Origin: Beijerinckiaceae bacterium
Lineage (GTDB): Bacteria; Pseudomonadota; Alphaproteobacteria; Rhizobiales; Beijerinckiaceae
DNA length: 64,000 nt
Assembly (NCBI GenBank): GCA_947454485.1
Contig: CANGJJ010000004.1
Location: 186,001-250,000 of the forward strand
Direction of reading: 5' to 3'
Shown in pieces: positions 8,861 to 18,300 of the stretch. Made by a program: the position numbers and the translations under genes. Each line of letters begins with the position of its first letter. Positions within the stretch are counted from its first letter, which is position 1. The notes below the pieces were generated by a model. That model made no database searches. It was not told where the DNA came from and was given only the letters and a program-made list of their open reading frames with translations.

Positions 8861-10366
8861 TTATGAAAACAGAAGCGACTTGATGACAACGGGTACGACG
8901 CCGGGTGGCGAGATCAATTCGCCCACATCGACATAGTCGAGCTCTTGCAGCTGTACGCCATCGACCGAGACGAGGCTGCCAGGAAAGTCGAGCTCCTTCA
9001 TGAGCAGATTGCCCATGCTCTTGCCCACATCGCCATCAATCATCAGCAGCAGGAGGTCATGTCTCTTGCCCTTGGGTGCTGCGCCTTGGGCGATGCCTTT
9101 GGCCATGGCGAGCAGGCGCGAATATTCAGGATCGCCTGCGAAGGTGAAAGAGATCGCCATGCGCCCACCGGGCGTGATGTCGAGCTGCTCAACCTTCTGA
9201 TGGATGAGGCTTGCGACCTCTTGCGGGTCGATCGTGCCGGATAGATCAAGATCGAGATGGACCACCGGGACATTGTGCACGGGCAGCACATCTTCACCTG
9301 ACAGATAGATCGTCTTTCCGCTCACCTGCACAGTGAATTGCGAGGCACCGATGACAGTGGCGCGGATGCGATTGCCAGGATCAACGACCTTGATACTGCT
9401 GCGCGCCGTCAACAAGCGCCGCACCTCCATCGCAAGCATTTTGGCAATATCGCCAAATTCGCGTGTTTCAGTCTCGAAAATATATTCAGACACGCCGCCT
9501 GAGAATGTAATTGCGTCGGGCAGTCCTGCGCGGTTCAGCGGCTCTGTCAGTTCAAGCTGGCGTCCCAGATCATCGAGCGGTTCACCCATGATCTGATCGA
9601 CGCATAGTTCAGCCAGACGACGAGCAATGCGTTGGCGTATGGACGGATCGCTCAGTGTCTTGGCATCGGTGGCAAGGCCAAGCTCTTTGGCCACGAGCCA
9701 GGCTGATTGATCAACTCGCGTCCATTCGCCCTGCGTGTCAGCGGCTAGCAAGCGCCCACCCACGGCAAAGGCAGCAACGCTTTTGATGACGCCTTTTTCA
9801 ATCCGCGCGAGCTTGGTCGTGCCGCCACCAATATCTACATGGAGCACGCTACATTGGCGCTCACGCGACAGGCCGACAGCGCCAGAGCCATGGGCTGCCA
9901 GAGTGCATTCAAGCTTATGGCCCGCCGTGGCGCAGACGAATTTGCCCGCTTGGTCGGCGAAGAGCTCATCAATGGCGCGCGCATTTTTGCGCTTGATCGC
10001 CTCACCCGTGAGAATGACTGCGCCGCTGTCAACATCAGCGCGCTTCATGCCGGCTTGTTTGTAGGCATCGTGAATGAAGTGATCGAGCGCATGGGCGTCA
10101 ATCGTCCCATCGCTGACAAAGGGTGTCAGCATGATGGGCGAGCGCCAGACGACTTCTCTGTTGGTGACAACGAAGCGGCTCGACAGGCCTTGCGACTGGC
10201 GTTGCAGGGTGACTTTGGCGAAGAGAAGATGAGACGTAGAGCTGCCGATATCGATGCCGATTGTTTTCAGCTCGACGCTTTCCTGACTCCAGATGAACTT
10301 GGCCATCTCAAGTTTGTCGGCATCGGACAACGGCGCATGTTCGTGGTCAAAATCGATGTCGTGCAT
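8861..10366 (-). CDS. eutA: EutA-like ATPase (ethanolamine ammonia-lyase reactivating factor family)
   Basis: A 501-residue protein of the actin/Hsp70-like ATPase superfamily. It has the phosphate-1 loop GIDIGSSTSH (37-46), EutA-type TGEAIKRKNA (120-129), ATAGHKLE (146-153) and the phosphate-2 loop DIGGGTTKLA (178-187). EutA proteins exchange damaged adenosylcobalamin on ethanolamine ammonia-lyase (EutBC) and are about 465-470 residues; this one is a little longer. No eutB, eutC or other B12 lyase is in the window. Its neighbours are a class II aldolase and a bicupin, so it may serve another enzyme. An ATG with GGGA 5 nt upstream was chosen. Family call is firm; the ethanolamine role is doubtful. 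Confidence 0.8.
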   Translation of the reverse strand: MHDIDFDHEHAPLSDADKLEMAKFIWSQESVELKTIGIDIGSSTSHLLFAKVTLQRQSQGLSSRFVVTNREVVWRSPIMLTPFVSDGTIDAHALDHFIHDAYKQAGMKRADVDSGAVILTGEAIKRKNARAIDELFADQAGKFVCATAGHKLECTLAAHGSGAVGLSRERQCSVLHVDIGGGTTKLARIEKGVIKSVAAFAVGGRLLAADTQGEWTRVDQSAWLVAKELGLATDAKTLSDPSIRQRIARRLAELCVDQIMGEPLDDLGRQLELTEPLNRAGLPDAITFSGGVSEYIFETETREFGDIAKMLAMEVRRLLTARSSIKVVDPGNRIRATVIGASQFTVQVSGKTIYLSGEDVLPVHNVPVVHLDLDLSGTIDPQEVASLIHQKVEQLDITPGGRMAISFTFAGDPEYSRLLAMAKGIAQGAAPKGKRHDLLLLMIDGDVGKSMGNLLMKELDFPGSLVSVDGVQLQELDYVDVGELISPPGVVPVVIKSLLFS

Positions 10367-10485
10367 TTCCGTCCCTTTGACCAGAGAGGTTGGTCCTCTC
10401 TTGGTGTTAGGGCGGGTTGAGCCCGCCGCTCTTGTTAGTCGTTGAGACTAGTGGAGGGCGGCGGGATTTGTCTAGTGAGGCTGGA
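10367..10485. other. Structured intergenic stretch before the EutA-like gene
   Basis: Three inverted repeats are packed in 119 bp: AGAGAGG/CCTCTCT (10383-10401), GGCGGG/CCCGCC (10411-10427) and TAGTC/GACTA (10436-10450). None has a T-run on the minus strand, so they are not clear terminators. A 10-mer ATTTGTCTAG at 10466-10475 recurs at 11287-11296, ahead of the aldolase gene. Confidence 0.45.
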
Positions 10486-11217
10486 TCAAATCGGCCAATC
10501 GGTCGGGATGACGCCCTGCGCCTGTCCGCTTTCGATGTAATAGCGCCACAGCTTGTCGACATGGCGGCCGCGTTTGAAATATTTGGCGAAGGAGTCCATG
10601 TCGGCCCCAGACAGCGGCGCCAGTTTGCCCAGCAAGCAGGCGTGATACATGGCCTGTGCATTCTCAACAAAATGGATCGAATCCGTCAGGACGGCCTCAA
10701 CCGATTCTGCGGTGATCACTTGCCCATGGGCGCGAATTTGCAAAGCGTGATGCGGCCCCAGCGTGGCAGCAACGGCGCGGCCCAGCTCGGCATTGGCGAC
10801 ATGGGCAGGGTCGGCATGAACCGGAATGCCACTTGCCCAGCGAATGGCGTGGTTTTTCACGATGCGCAGCTCGACGCCTTCGACCAAGGTGAAGGCATTG
10901 GTGAGGTCGTGATGGAAATGGGCGACCGAATTGATGTCAGGGCGCGCGCGCAGGATCTCGCAATGCAGCGCGACCTCGGCGGGAGCCTTCATGCCAGGTT
11001 GACCCTGCAAGACTTTGCCATCGAGATCGACCACGAGCAGATGTTCGGGGCGCAAGCCCGAGCGAGGCACATCGATGGGCTGGATGAGGAAAGTGTCGCC
11101 ACCGGGCAGACGCGCGCTGACATGGCCTGAATAGTTCATGCACTGCGTATGGACGAGCATCAGCGTGCAGGCGGCAACTTTCATGCGCAGCTGGGCTTGT
11201 GTATCAGTCTCAGTCAA
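10486..11217 (-). CDS. Class II aldolase/adducin-family protein (aldolase or decarboxylase)
   Basis: A 243-residue protein with the class II aldolase fold. Metal ligands are visible as AHFHHD (His100, His102) and RAHG (His164), with Glu81 in APAEVALH as the likely acid/base. Family members include L-fuculose-phosphate aldolase and 3,4-dihydroxyphthalate decarboxylase (PhtC), the second relevant to this aromatic block. Translation most likely begins at TTG 11217, because GGGAGG lies 4 nt upstream; the ATG at 11286 has no such signal and would add a 23-residue extension. It is the first gene of the minus-strand unit with the EutA-like and bicupin genes, divergent from the MFS gene. Substrate is unknown. 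Confidence 0.8.
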   Translation of the reverse strand: MTETDTQAQLRMKVAACTLMLVHTQCMNYSGHVSARLPGGDTFLIQPIDVPRSGLRPEHLLVVDLDGKVLQGQPGMKAPAEVALHCEILRARPDINSVAHFHHDLTNAFTLVEGVELRIVKNHAIRWASGIPVHADPAHVANAELGRAVAATLGPHHALQIRAHGQVITAESVEAVLTDSIHFVENAQAMYHACLLGKLAPLSGADMDSFAKYFKRGRHVDKLWRYYIESGQAQGVIPTDWPI

Positions 11218-11338
11218 AGGGGCCTCCCGACACGGTTGGGCGCTTGTGAGAGCGCGTTCGGGCGGCACCATCGCGCTCAGGCCCATATTTGTCTAGCCGC
11301 TTGCTTGCGGGTGAGCGGGATAAAGGCCACAAAGGCTC

Positions 11339-12559
11339 ATGTCCTTTTCAACGCGCTATCTAGAGCCTCTGCGGCAGGAAAAGCGGCTGGCGCCCCTGCT
11401 GGTCATGATCGCCTGCGTGATGATGGGCAGCGGCCTTGTAGCGCCTGTTCTGTCGCTCTATGCGCAGACCTTTGGTGTCACCAATGTGCTGGTCGGCGCT
11501 TTGATCACGGTCTTTGGTGTGGGTCGTCTGCTGGCTAATCTGCCCGCAGGCTATCTGTCGCAGCGCATTGGTAGGCGTCCGCTCTTGCTGGCTGGCTCTT
11601 TGTTGGTGGCAGCCTCATCGGTCGCCGCTGCGCTGACGGGCGATTTCAATTGGCTGCTCTTCTGGCGATTTCTGCAGGGTGTCGGCTCTGGTGTTTACAT
11701 CACAGCGTCTGTTGCAGCGCTGGCTGACATCAGCCCACCGCATCGGCGCAGCACCAATATGGCGCTCTATCAATCAGCCTTGCAGATCGGCTCCAGCCTT
11801 GGGCCCGCAGTGGGTGGTTATGCGGCCTATGCATTCGGCTTTGCCTCCTCCTTCTGGCTCTATGCGGGCATGAGTTTGCTCGCCTCTGCAACAGCGCTTT
11901 TCTCCTTCGAAGATACGCTCAATGGTGCTGATGCGCGCAAACCCATGCCAACAGAGGTGCGCCGCGCGGGTTTGATGACGGGGCCATTTACGGCGATTTG
12001 TATTGTGTCGCTAACGGTGTTCTTCACGCGTACAGCGGCGATCTTCCAGCTCATTCCACTCATCGGTCACGAGACTTTCCATCTTGATGTGGGCACGATT
12101 GGTCTGGCTGTGACGATGAATGCCTTCATGATCTTGCTGATGGTTCCCTTCAGCGCTCCGCTGACCGATCGCTTTGGCGCGCGCGCCAATGTGCTGTGGT
12201 CGACACTCGCCACAGCGGTGGCTTTGTGGATGCTCTATGCATCCACAACGCTGCTTGGCTTCTGGTTTGCGGTGGTGATGTTTGGTGTCGCCTCGGGCGT
12301 CAATTATCCTGCCATCGGCTCCTTCACCATCGCGGCACTGCCGCGTGAGCGCTATGGTCCGGGCATGGGCATGCAGCGCAGTTTTGGCGACATCGGTTTT
12401 GTGCTCGGCCCCGTTCTCGTTGGCTTGATCGGCGATATGACGGGCGGGGCGCATCTGGGCGGGGTTTTGCTCAATCTTGCCCTTCTGGTTCTGGCCTCTT
12501 GCTTCTTTTGGATCGCCAGCGCGGGTCTGCGCCGCGAGCTGCCCTCGACCAAAACCTAA
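11339..12559 (+). CDS. Major facilitator superfamily transporter
   Basis: A 406-residue inner-membrane protein with about 12 hydrophobic segments in two halves. The loop-2 MFS signature is seen as GYLSQRIGRRPLLLAG (about 76-91), repeated weakly as APLTDRFGARANVL (about 271-284) in the second half. Drug or metabolite transporters of this size use the proton gradient. It diverges from the class II aldolase gene across 121 bp and may import or export a compound handled by the catabolic block. Nothing in the sequence fixes the substrate. Confidence 0.85.
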   Translation: MSFSTRYLEPLRQEKRLAPLLVMIACVMMGSGLVAPVLSLYAQTFGVTNVLVGALITVFGVGRLLANLPAGYLSQRIGRRPLLLAGSLLVAASSVAAALTGDFNWLLFWRFLQGVGSGVYITASVAALADISPPHRRSTNMALYQSALQIGSSLGPAVGGYAAYAFGFASSFWLYAGMSLLASATALFSFEDTLNGADARKPMPTEVRRAGLMTGPFTAICIVSLTVFFTRTAAIFQLIPLIGHETFHLDVGTIGLAVTMNAFMILLMVPFSAPLTDRFGARANVLWSTLATAVALWMLYASTTLLGFWFAVVMFGVASGVNYPAIGSFTIAALPRERYGPGMGMQRSFGDIGFVLGPVLVGLIGDMTGGAHLGGVLLNLALLVLASCFFWIASAGLRRELPSTKT

Positions 12560-12652
12560 TACACACGCGCCTTCAACGCTTTGTAGATGTCGCTGGCGCA
12601 CAGATGCGCCGCGCGCATAATGACACTTTCCGTTGCGTCAGGTCATTGTTTG

Positions 12653-13396
12653 ATGCGTTGCGTTTTGTGTCTTGTGTGGCTGCTTTGGGCAGCGCCCGTT
12701 CATGCGGGCGCCTTTCTGCAGCGCGAAGGCATGTTGCTGACCATTCATGATGTGGCCGTCAGCCAATCGCGCGGCGCCTATGGAGCGCAGGCCTCCCCTT
12801 ACAAGAAAATGGAGGGCGACACGTCGATGGAATTGGGCGTGATCTCATGGTTCACGCTGCTCACACGCGTCCAGTCCATGCAGCTTTTGACAAGCACTGA
12901 CGCGCAATGGCGCGCGGGGCCGCGTATGGCGGAGCTGGGCGGTCGTCTGCGGCTATGGCAGTCGCGCGACTATATCCTCTCCACGCAGCTCGTCTTGCGC
13001 CAGCCTGATGTCATCTCCCCGCAGCCCGGCGCGCTCTATGCGCGCGACTGGCGCATCATGCTGGGGCGCTCTTTCGACATTTATGGCTGGCCAGCCTTTT
13101 GGTCATTGGCGCCGGGTCTTCGCCAGCGCGGGGGAGGGGCAAGAGATGAAATCCATCTCGAGATCACGGCCGGGAGCTTCATCGCGGATCGCTGGCAGGT
13201 GATTGGCCAAGGCTTCAGCCTCTGGCGGCAGGGCAATGGGCTGGAGCCCGGTGGCTATCAGCACAAATTGCAGGGCAGCCTCATCTTTAATGCCGGGCGG
13301 GCTTGGTCCCTTGAGGCGGGCTATTTCTTCACGCTCGCCGGACACCAGATGCGGGAGGAGGTGGGCTGGAAGCTCGCTCTGTGGCGTCGAATGTAA
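12653..13396 (+). CDS. Secreted or outer-membrane protein of unknown function
   Basis: About 247 residues. The N-terminus MRCVLCLVWLLWAAPVHAG is a Sec signal peptide with an AHA-type cleavage site. The mature part has alternating aromatic and polar stretches ending in WKLALWRRM, compatible with a small beta-barrel, though no family motif is recognised. The start at 12653 is favoured by an AGGT 10 nt upstream; ATGs at 12620 and 12587 would lengthen the leader. It lies between the MFS gene and sahR with no clear link to either. The frame has consistent codon use and no internal breaks. Confidence 0.65.
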   Translation: MRCVLCLVWLLWAAPVHAGAFLQREGMLLTIHDVAVSQSRGAYGAQASPYKKMEGDTSMELGVISWFTLLTRVQSMQLLTSTDAQWRAGPRMAELGGRLRLWQSRDYILSTQLVLRQPDVISPQPGALYARDWRIMLGRSFDIYGWPAFWSLAPGLRQRGGGARDEIHLEITAGSFIADRWQVIGQGFSLWRQGNGLEPGGYQHKLQGSLIFNAGRAWSLEAGYFFTLAGHQMREEVGWKLALWRRM

Positions 13397-13458
13397 GTGT
13401 GGGCCCGGGAAAGTAGGGAATTTCCCACTCGCCCACTGGACAGGCCCCGTAATAGGAA

Positions 13459-13478
13459 ATAAAGATATCTTTATATCT
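13459..13478. promoter_or_regulatory. Perfect palindrome upstream of sahR, likely SahR operator
   Basis: ATAAAGATATCTTTAT (13459-13474) is a perfect 16-bp palindrome. It overlaps a second inverted repeat, AGATAT-CTTT-ATATCT (13463-13478). It lies 16-35 bp before the sahR start, in a strikingly AT-rich patch, and is well placed for autoregulation of the sahR-metF-metH operon. Confidence 0.7.
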
Positions 13479-13493
13479 AACTGGACCTTTGCC

Positions 13494-14492
13494 ATGGCCT
13501 CCACCCAGCCCGCCTCTTTTGCGGTCGCGCTTGATGCCCTTGAAGCTGCCGGGGAAGTGACCCGTCTGCGCCTTCTGGCCCTGCTCAATGATGCTGAGCT
13601 CACTGTCACAGAGCTGATGACCATTTTGGGTCAGTCGCAGCCGCGCATTTCGCGCCATCTCAAATTGCTCGTCGAAGCCGGCCTTGTGGATCGCCACCGC
13701 GAAGGGGCTTGGGCTTTCTTTCGCCTGAGCGAGGGTGGGTCAGCCGATGCTTTGGTGCGCGATGTGCTCAAGGGCATGGATGAGAATGACCCCGTTCTGA
13801 CCGCAGATCGTTCGCGCTTGGCAGAGGTGCGCCGCGCGCGTGCCGAACAGGCCGCGCGCTACTTCTCAGAACAAGCGCGCAACTGGGACCGGTTGCGCTC
13901 TTTGCATGTGGCAGAAGATATTGTTGAGGCGGCGGTGCTGGAAATTGCTGGCACGCAGCCTGTGCAATCCTTGCTCGATCTTGGCACCGGCACGGGCCGC
14001 ATGCTCGAATTGCTCGCCCCGCTCGCTGAGCGCGCGATTGGCGTGGACCAGAGCCCGCCCATGCTCAATCTGGCGCGCACGCGTTTGGAGCGTGCGGGCC
14101 TTCGCAATGCGCAATTGCGGCAGGGCGATATTTATGCGCTGCCTGTCGAGCAAGACTCTTGCGATCTCGTGATCGTCCATCAGGTGCTGCATTATCTCGA
14201 TGATCCCGGCCGCGCCTTGCGCGAGGCAGCGCGCATGTTGCGCCCGGGCGGGCGTTTGCTCGTCATCGATTTTGCCCCGCATAGCCATGAGTTTCTGCGC
14301 GAGCAACATGCCCACCGCCGCCTCGGTTTTGCCGTGGAGGAGATCGAGGGCTTTATGAAAGAAGTTGGTCTGCGCGATTTCTCGCATCGCGCCTTGGCAG
14401 GTACGCGCAAGCAGCATCAGCTCACCGTGTCTTTGTGGGTTGGCCGCGATGCCCGCGCGACGCAGATCCTTGATCAGCGGGAGAGCGCATGA
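13494..14492 (+). CDS. sahR: ArsR-family regulator fused to a SAM-methyltransferase-like domain (SahR type)
   Basis: A 332-residue two-domain protein. The ArsR winged helix occupies about residues 10-95 (helix-turn-helix near LTVTELMTILGQSQPRISRHLKLL, 36-59). A class I methyltransferase-like domain follows, with motif I LDLGTGTGRM (161-170) and GVDQS (183-187). SahR proteins are SAH-responsive repressors of SAM-cycle genes in Proteobacteria, and their sensor domain is methyltransferase-related. Position directly before metF and metH supports that identity. The frame is open back to 13203, but the ATG at 13494 begins the conserved ArsR domain. The stop overlaps the metF start by 4 bp. Confidence 0.85.
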   Translation: MASTQPASFAVALDALEAAGEVTRLRLLALLNDAELTVTELMTILGQSQPRISRHLKLLVEAGLVDRHREGAWAFFRLSEGGSADALVRDVLKGMDENDPVLTADRSRLAEVRRARAEQAARYFSEQARNWDRLRSLHVAEDIVEAAVLEIAGTQPVQSLLDLGTGTGRMLELLAPLAERAIGVDQSPPMLNLARTRLERAGLRNAQLRQGDIYALPVEQDSCDLVIVHQVLHYLDDPGRALREAARMLRPGGRLLVIDFAPHSHEFLREQHAHRRLGFAVEEIEGFMKEVGLRDFSHRALAGTRKQHQLTVSLWVGRDARATQILDQRESA

Positions 14493-15397
14493 TGTTTGAA
14501 CAGCTCGCACGCGCCAGCCGATCGCGCTCGACGCAGATCAATGTCTCTTTCGAATTCTTCCCGCCCAAAACGGCTGAGATGGATGTGGCTTTGTGGGAGG
14601 CGATTACGCGCCTTGCGCCACTTGATCCAAGTTTCGTGTCTGTGACCTATGGCGCTGGTGGCTCAACGCGCGAACGCACCCATGCCACAGTTGAGCGGAT
14701 TGTGCGCGAGACGAGCCTCAAACCAGCAGCGCATCTGACTTGCGTTGCAGCTACACGCGCCGAAGTGGATGATGTTATCCGCTCTTATCAGGCAGCGGGC
14801 GTGCGCCATATCGTTGCGTTGCGCGGGGATCCGATGGGTGGTTTGGGGACGAGCTTTGCCGCGCATCAAGGTGGCTATGCCAACTCAACCGAATTGGTCG
14901 AGGGCATTCGTCGCATCGGCGATTTTGAAGTCACCGTCTCGGCCTATCCCGAGAAACATCCTGAAAGCGCCGATTTCGAACAAGATCTCGATGTGTTGAA
15001 GGCCAAGGTTGATGCGGGCGCGACACGCGCCATCACCCAGTTCTTTTTCGATAATGCGCATTATCTGCGCTATGTCGACAAAGTGCGCGCGCGCGGCATC
15101 CATATTCCGATCATCCCGGGCATTGTGCCGGTGCAGAATTTCAAACAGACCGCGAGCTTTGCCAAAAAGACGGGCGCCAGCGTGCCGCAATGGCTGGCTG
15201 ATCGCTTCGAGGGTTTGGAAGAAGATGCCGCCACCCGCCGCTTGATCGCGGCTGTGGTCGCAGCCGAGCAGGTGATTGACCTTGTCGATCACGGCGTCAC
15301 GGATTTTCATTTTTACACCATGAACAAGGCTGATCTTGTTTATGCGATTTGCCATCTTCTGGGCCTGCGGCCGAGCCTTTCTGAGAGGGCTGCCTGA
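14489..15397 (+). CDS. metF: Methylenetetrahydrofolate reductase
   Basis: A 302-residue flavoprotein of normal length that reduces 5,10-methylene-THF to 5-methyl-THF, the methyl donor for MetH. The N-terminal [10 protein letters not shown] (about 19-28) includes the catalytic glutamate region; [12 protein letters not shown] (about 54-65), RGDP and ITQFFFD (about 180-186) are conserved around the FAD/folate site. It overlaps sahR by ATGA and metH by 1 bp (TGATG), so the three are translationally coupled. A second ATG 3 nt downstream is equally possible. Confidence 0.95.
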   Translation: MMFEQLARASRSRSTQINVSFEFFPPKTAEMDVALWEAITRLAPLDPSFVSVTYGAGGSTRERTHATVERIVRETSLKPAAHLTCVAATRAEVDDVIRSYQAAGVRHIVALRGDPMGGLGTSFAAHQGGYANSTELVEGIRRIGDFEVTVSAYPEKHPESADFEQDLDVLKAKVDAGATRAITQFFFDNAHYLRYVDKVRARGIHIPIIPGIVPVQNFKQTASFAKKTGASVPQWLADRFEGLEEDAATRRLIAAVVAAEQVIDLVDHGVTDFHFYTMNKADLVYAICHLLGLRPSLSERAA

Positions 15398-18300
15398 TGA
15401 CGACATTCAAAATGGCTGATGCCAAATCAGTGCGCGCTGCGCTGACCCAAGCTGCCCGCGAGCGCATCCTCGTGCTGGATGGCGCGATGGGGACGATGAT
15501 TCAGGATCTGCGTCTCGATGAAGCTGGCTTTCGCGGCTCTGTCTTCAAAGACTGGCACCGCGATCTGCGCGGCAATAATGATCTTTTGAATATCACCCAA
15601 CCCGAAGCTATCCGCGATATCCACTATGCTTATTTCATGGCGGGCGCGGATATTGTCGAGACCAACACGTTCTCCTCCACAACCATCGCACAAGCTGACT
15701 ATGGGCTTGAAGCCCATGTGGTGGAGCTGAACCGAACTGGCGCAAGGCTGGCGCGCGAGGCCGCTGACCGGGCTGAAGCGAGCGATGGGCGCAAGCGCTT
15801 TGTGGCGGGCGCCATTGGTCCGACCAATCGCACGGCCTCGCTATCGCCTGATGTGAATGATCCGGGCTTTCGCGCTGTCACTTTTGATGAACTGCGCGTC
15901 ACCTATGGTCAGGCTGCCAGAGCTCTTGTCGAGGGTGGTGCTGATGTCATTCTCATTGAGACGATTTTCGACACGTTGAATGCGAAAGCCGCTTTGATTG
16001 GCGTGTGGGAGGCTTTTGACGCTCTGCGCATTCATTTGCCGATATTGCTCTCAGGCACGATCACAGATCTGTCGGGCCGCACTCTCTCGGGTCAAACGCC
16101 TGCCGCCTTTTGGCATTCGCTGCGTCATGCCGAGCCCTTCGCGGTTGGGTTCAACTGCGCCTTGGGCGCGCGCGAAATGCGCCAGCATGTGGCCGAGATT
16201 TCGCGTATCGCCGATACGCTGACCTTTGCTTATCCCAATGCAGGCCTGCCGAATGAATTTGGCCTCTATGATGAGAGCCCCGAATATATGGCGGGCATGC
16301 TCGGTGAATTTGCCGAGGCGGGTCTCGTCAATATTATCGGTGGTTGCTGTGGTACGACGCCAGCGCATATCGCGGCTTTTGCGGATCGTGTGAAAGGACT
16401 TGCGCCACGTCGTCCGCCCAAGGTGGAGCCGATGCTGCGCCTGTCAGGTCTTGAGCCTTTCACGCTCAACAAAGATATTCGCTTTGTGAATGTGGGCGAG
16501 CGCACCAATGTCACGGGCTCGGCACGTTTCCGCAAGCTCATCAAGAATGGCGACTATGCCGCAGCGCTTGATGTGGCGCGCGATCAGGTCATCAATGGCG
16601 CGCAGATCATCGATATCAATATGGATGAAGGCCTGCTCGATTCCCAGCAGGCCATGGTCGATTATCTCAATCTGATCGCAGCTGAACCGGATATTGCCCG
16701 CGTGCCGATCATGGTCGATTCCTCGAAATTCGAGGTGATCGAAGCGGGCATGAAATGTATTCAGGGCAAGCCCGTGGTCAATTCGATCTCGCTGAAGGAA
16801 GGCGAGGAGAAATTCATCGAACAGGCCAAGATCGTGCGTCGCTATGGCGCGGCAGTTGTGGTCATGGCCTTCGATGAGGCAGGCCAAGCTGATACATTCG
16901 CGCGCAAGATCGATATTTGTAAGCGCGCTTATGAAGTGCTGGTTCACAAAGTAGGCTTCCCGCCTGAAGACATCATCTTCGATCCCAATATTTTCGCAGT
17001 GGCGACGGGTATTGAAGACCACGACAATTACGGCGTCGATTTCATTGAGGCGACGCGCGCCATCCGGGCCTCTTTGCCCCATGCCCATGTGTCGGGCGGT
17101 GTCTCCAATCTCTCCTTCTCCTTCCGTGGCAATGACCATGTGCGCGAGGCGATGCATTGCGTGTTTCTCTATCACGCAATTCATGCAGGCATGGATATGG
17201 GCATCGTCAATGCGGGACAGTTGCAGGTCTATGAAAAGATCGATCCTGAATTGCGCGAGGCCTGCGAAGATGTCGTGCTCAATCGTCGCAAGGATTCGAC
17301 CGAGCGCCTTCTCGCACTGGCCGACAAATATCGCGGTGTGACGCAGGAGACCAAGGAGAAGGATCTTGCCTGGCGCGATCAACCTTTCGACAAGCGTCTC
17401 GAATATGCGCTCGTCAATGGCATCACCGATTTCATTGATGAAGATGTTGAGGCCGCGCGTTTGGCTTTGCCGCGTCCGCTCGATGTGATCGAAGGGCCTT
17501 TGATGGCGGGTATGAATGTGGTCGGCGATTTGTTCGGCTCTGGCAAAATGTTTTTGCCGCAGGTCGTCAAATCAGCGCGCGTCATGAAACAGGCTGTCGC
17601 CGTGCTTATGCCTTATATGGAAGAGGAGAAGGCAGCGGGTGGTGATCAGCGCCAGATGGCGGGCAAGATCCTCATGGCGACGGTTAAAGGCGATGTGCAT
17701 GACATTGGCAAAAACATCGTCGGCGTTGTGCTCGCTTGTAACAACTATGAAGTCATCGATCTTGGTGTGATGGTGCCTGCCAGCAAGATTCTGGAGACGG
17801 CGCGCCGCGAAAAGGTCGATGTGATTGGCCTGTCGGGTCTCATTACGCCCTCGCTCGATGAAATGTGCTTTGTGGCGAGCGAAATGGAGCGTGAAGGTTT
17901 TGATCTGCCCTTGTTGATTGGCGGGGCGACAACAAGCCGGGTTCACACCGCAGTGAAGATTGATCCCAATTATTCCAGGGGTCAGGCCGTTTATGTGACC
18001 GATGCCAGCCGCGCGGTGGGTGTTGTGTCGGCCTTGCTCTCGAGCGAGACACGCGACAGTTACAAGGAAACGATACGCGCGGAATATAAGCGCGTGGCTG
18101 AAGCTCATGCGCGCTCTGAGGCCGACAAGCAGCGTCTGCCTTTGACCAAGGCGCGGCAAAACCAGTTCAAGATCGACTGGGATGCCTATCAGCCGCCCAA
18201 GCCGCTCTTCACGGGCACACGCACCTTCCGCACTTATGATGTCGCCGAATTGGTCCCTTATATTGATTGGACGCCCTTCTTTCAGACTTGGGAGATGAAG

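Noticed and set aside
13203-13493. In-frame extension of sahR over the preceding gene
   Set aside because: It overlaps the upstream secreted-protein gene and the palindromic operator; the ArsR domain begins right after the ATG at 13494.
15300-15400. Cobalamin riboswitch for metH
   Set aside because: metH starts inside the metF stop codon, leaving no leader, and no B12-box sequence was seen before sahR.
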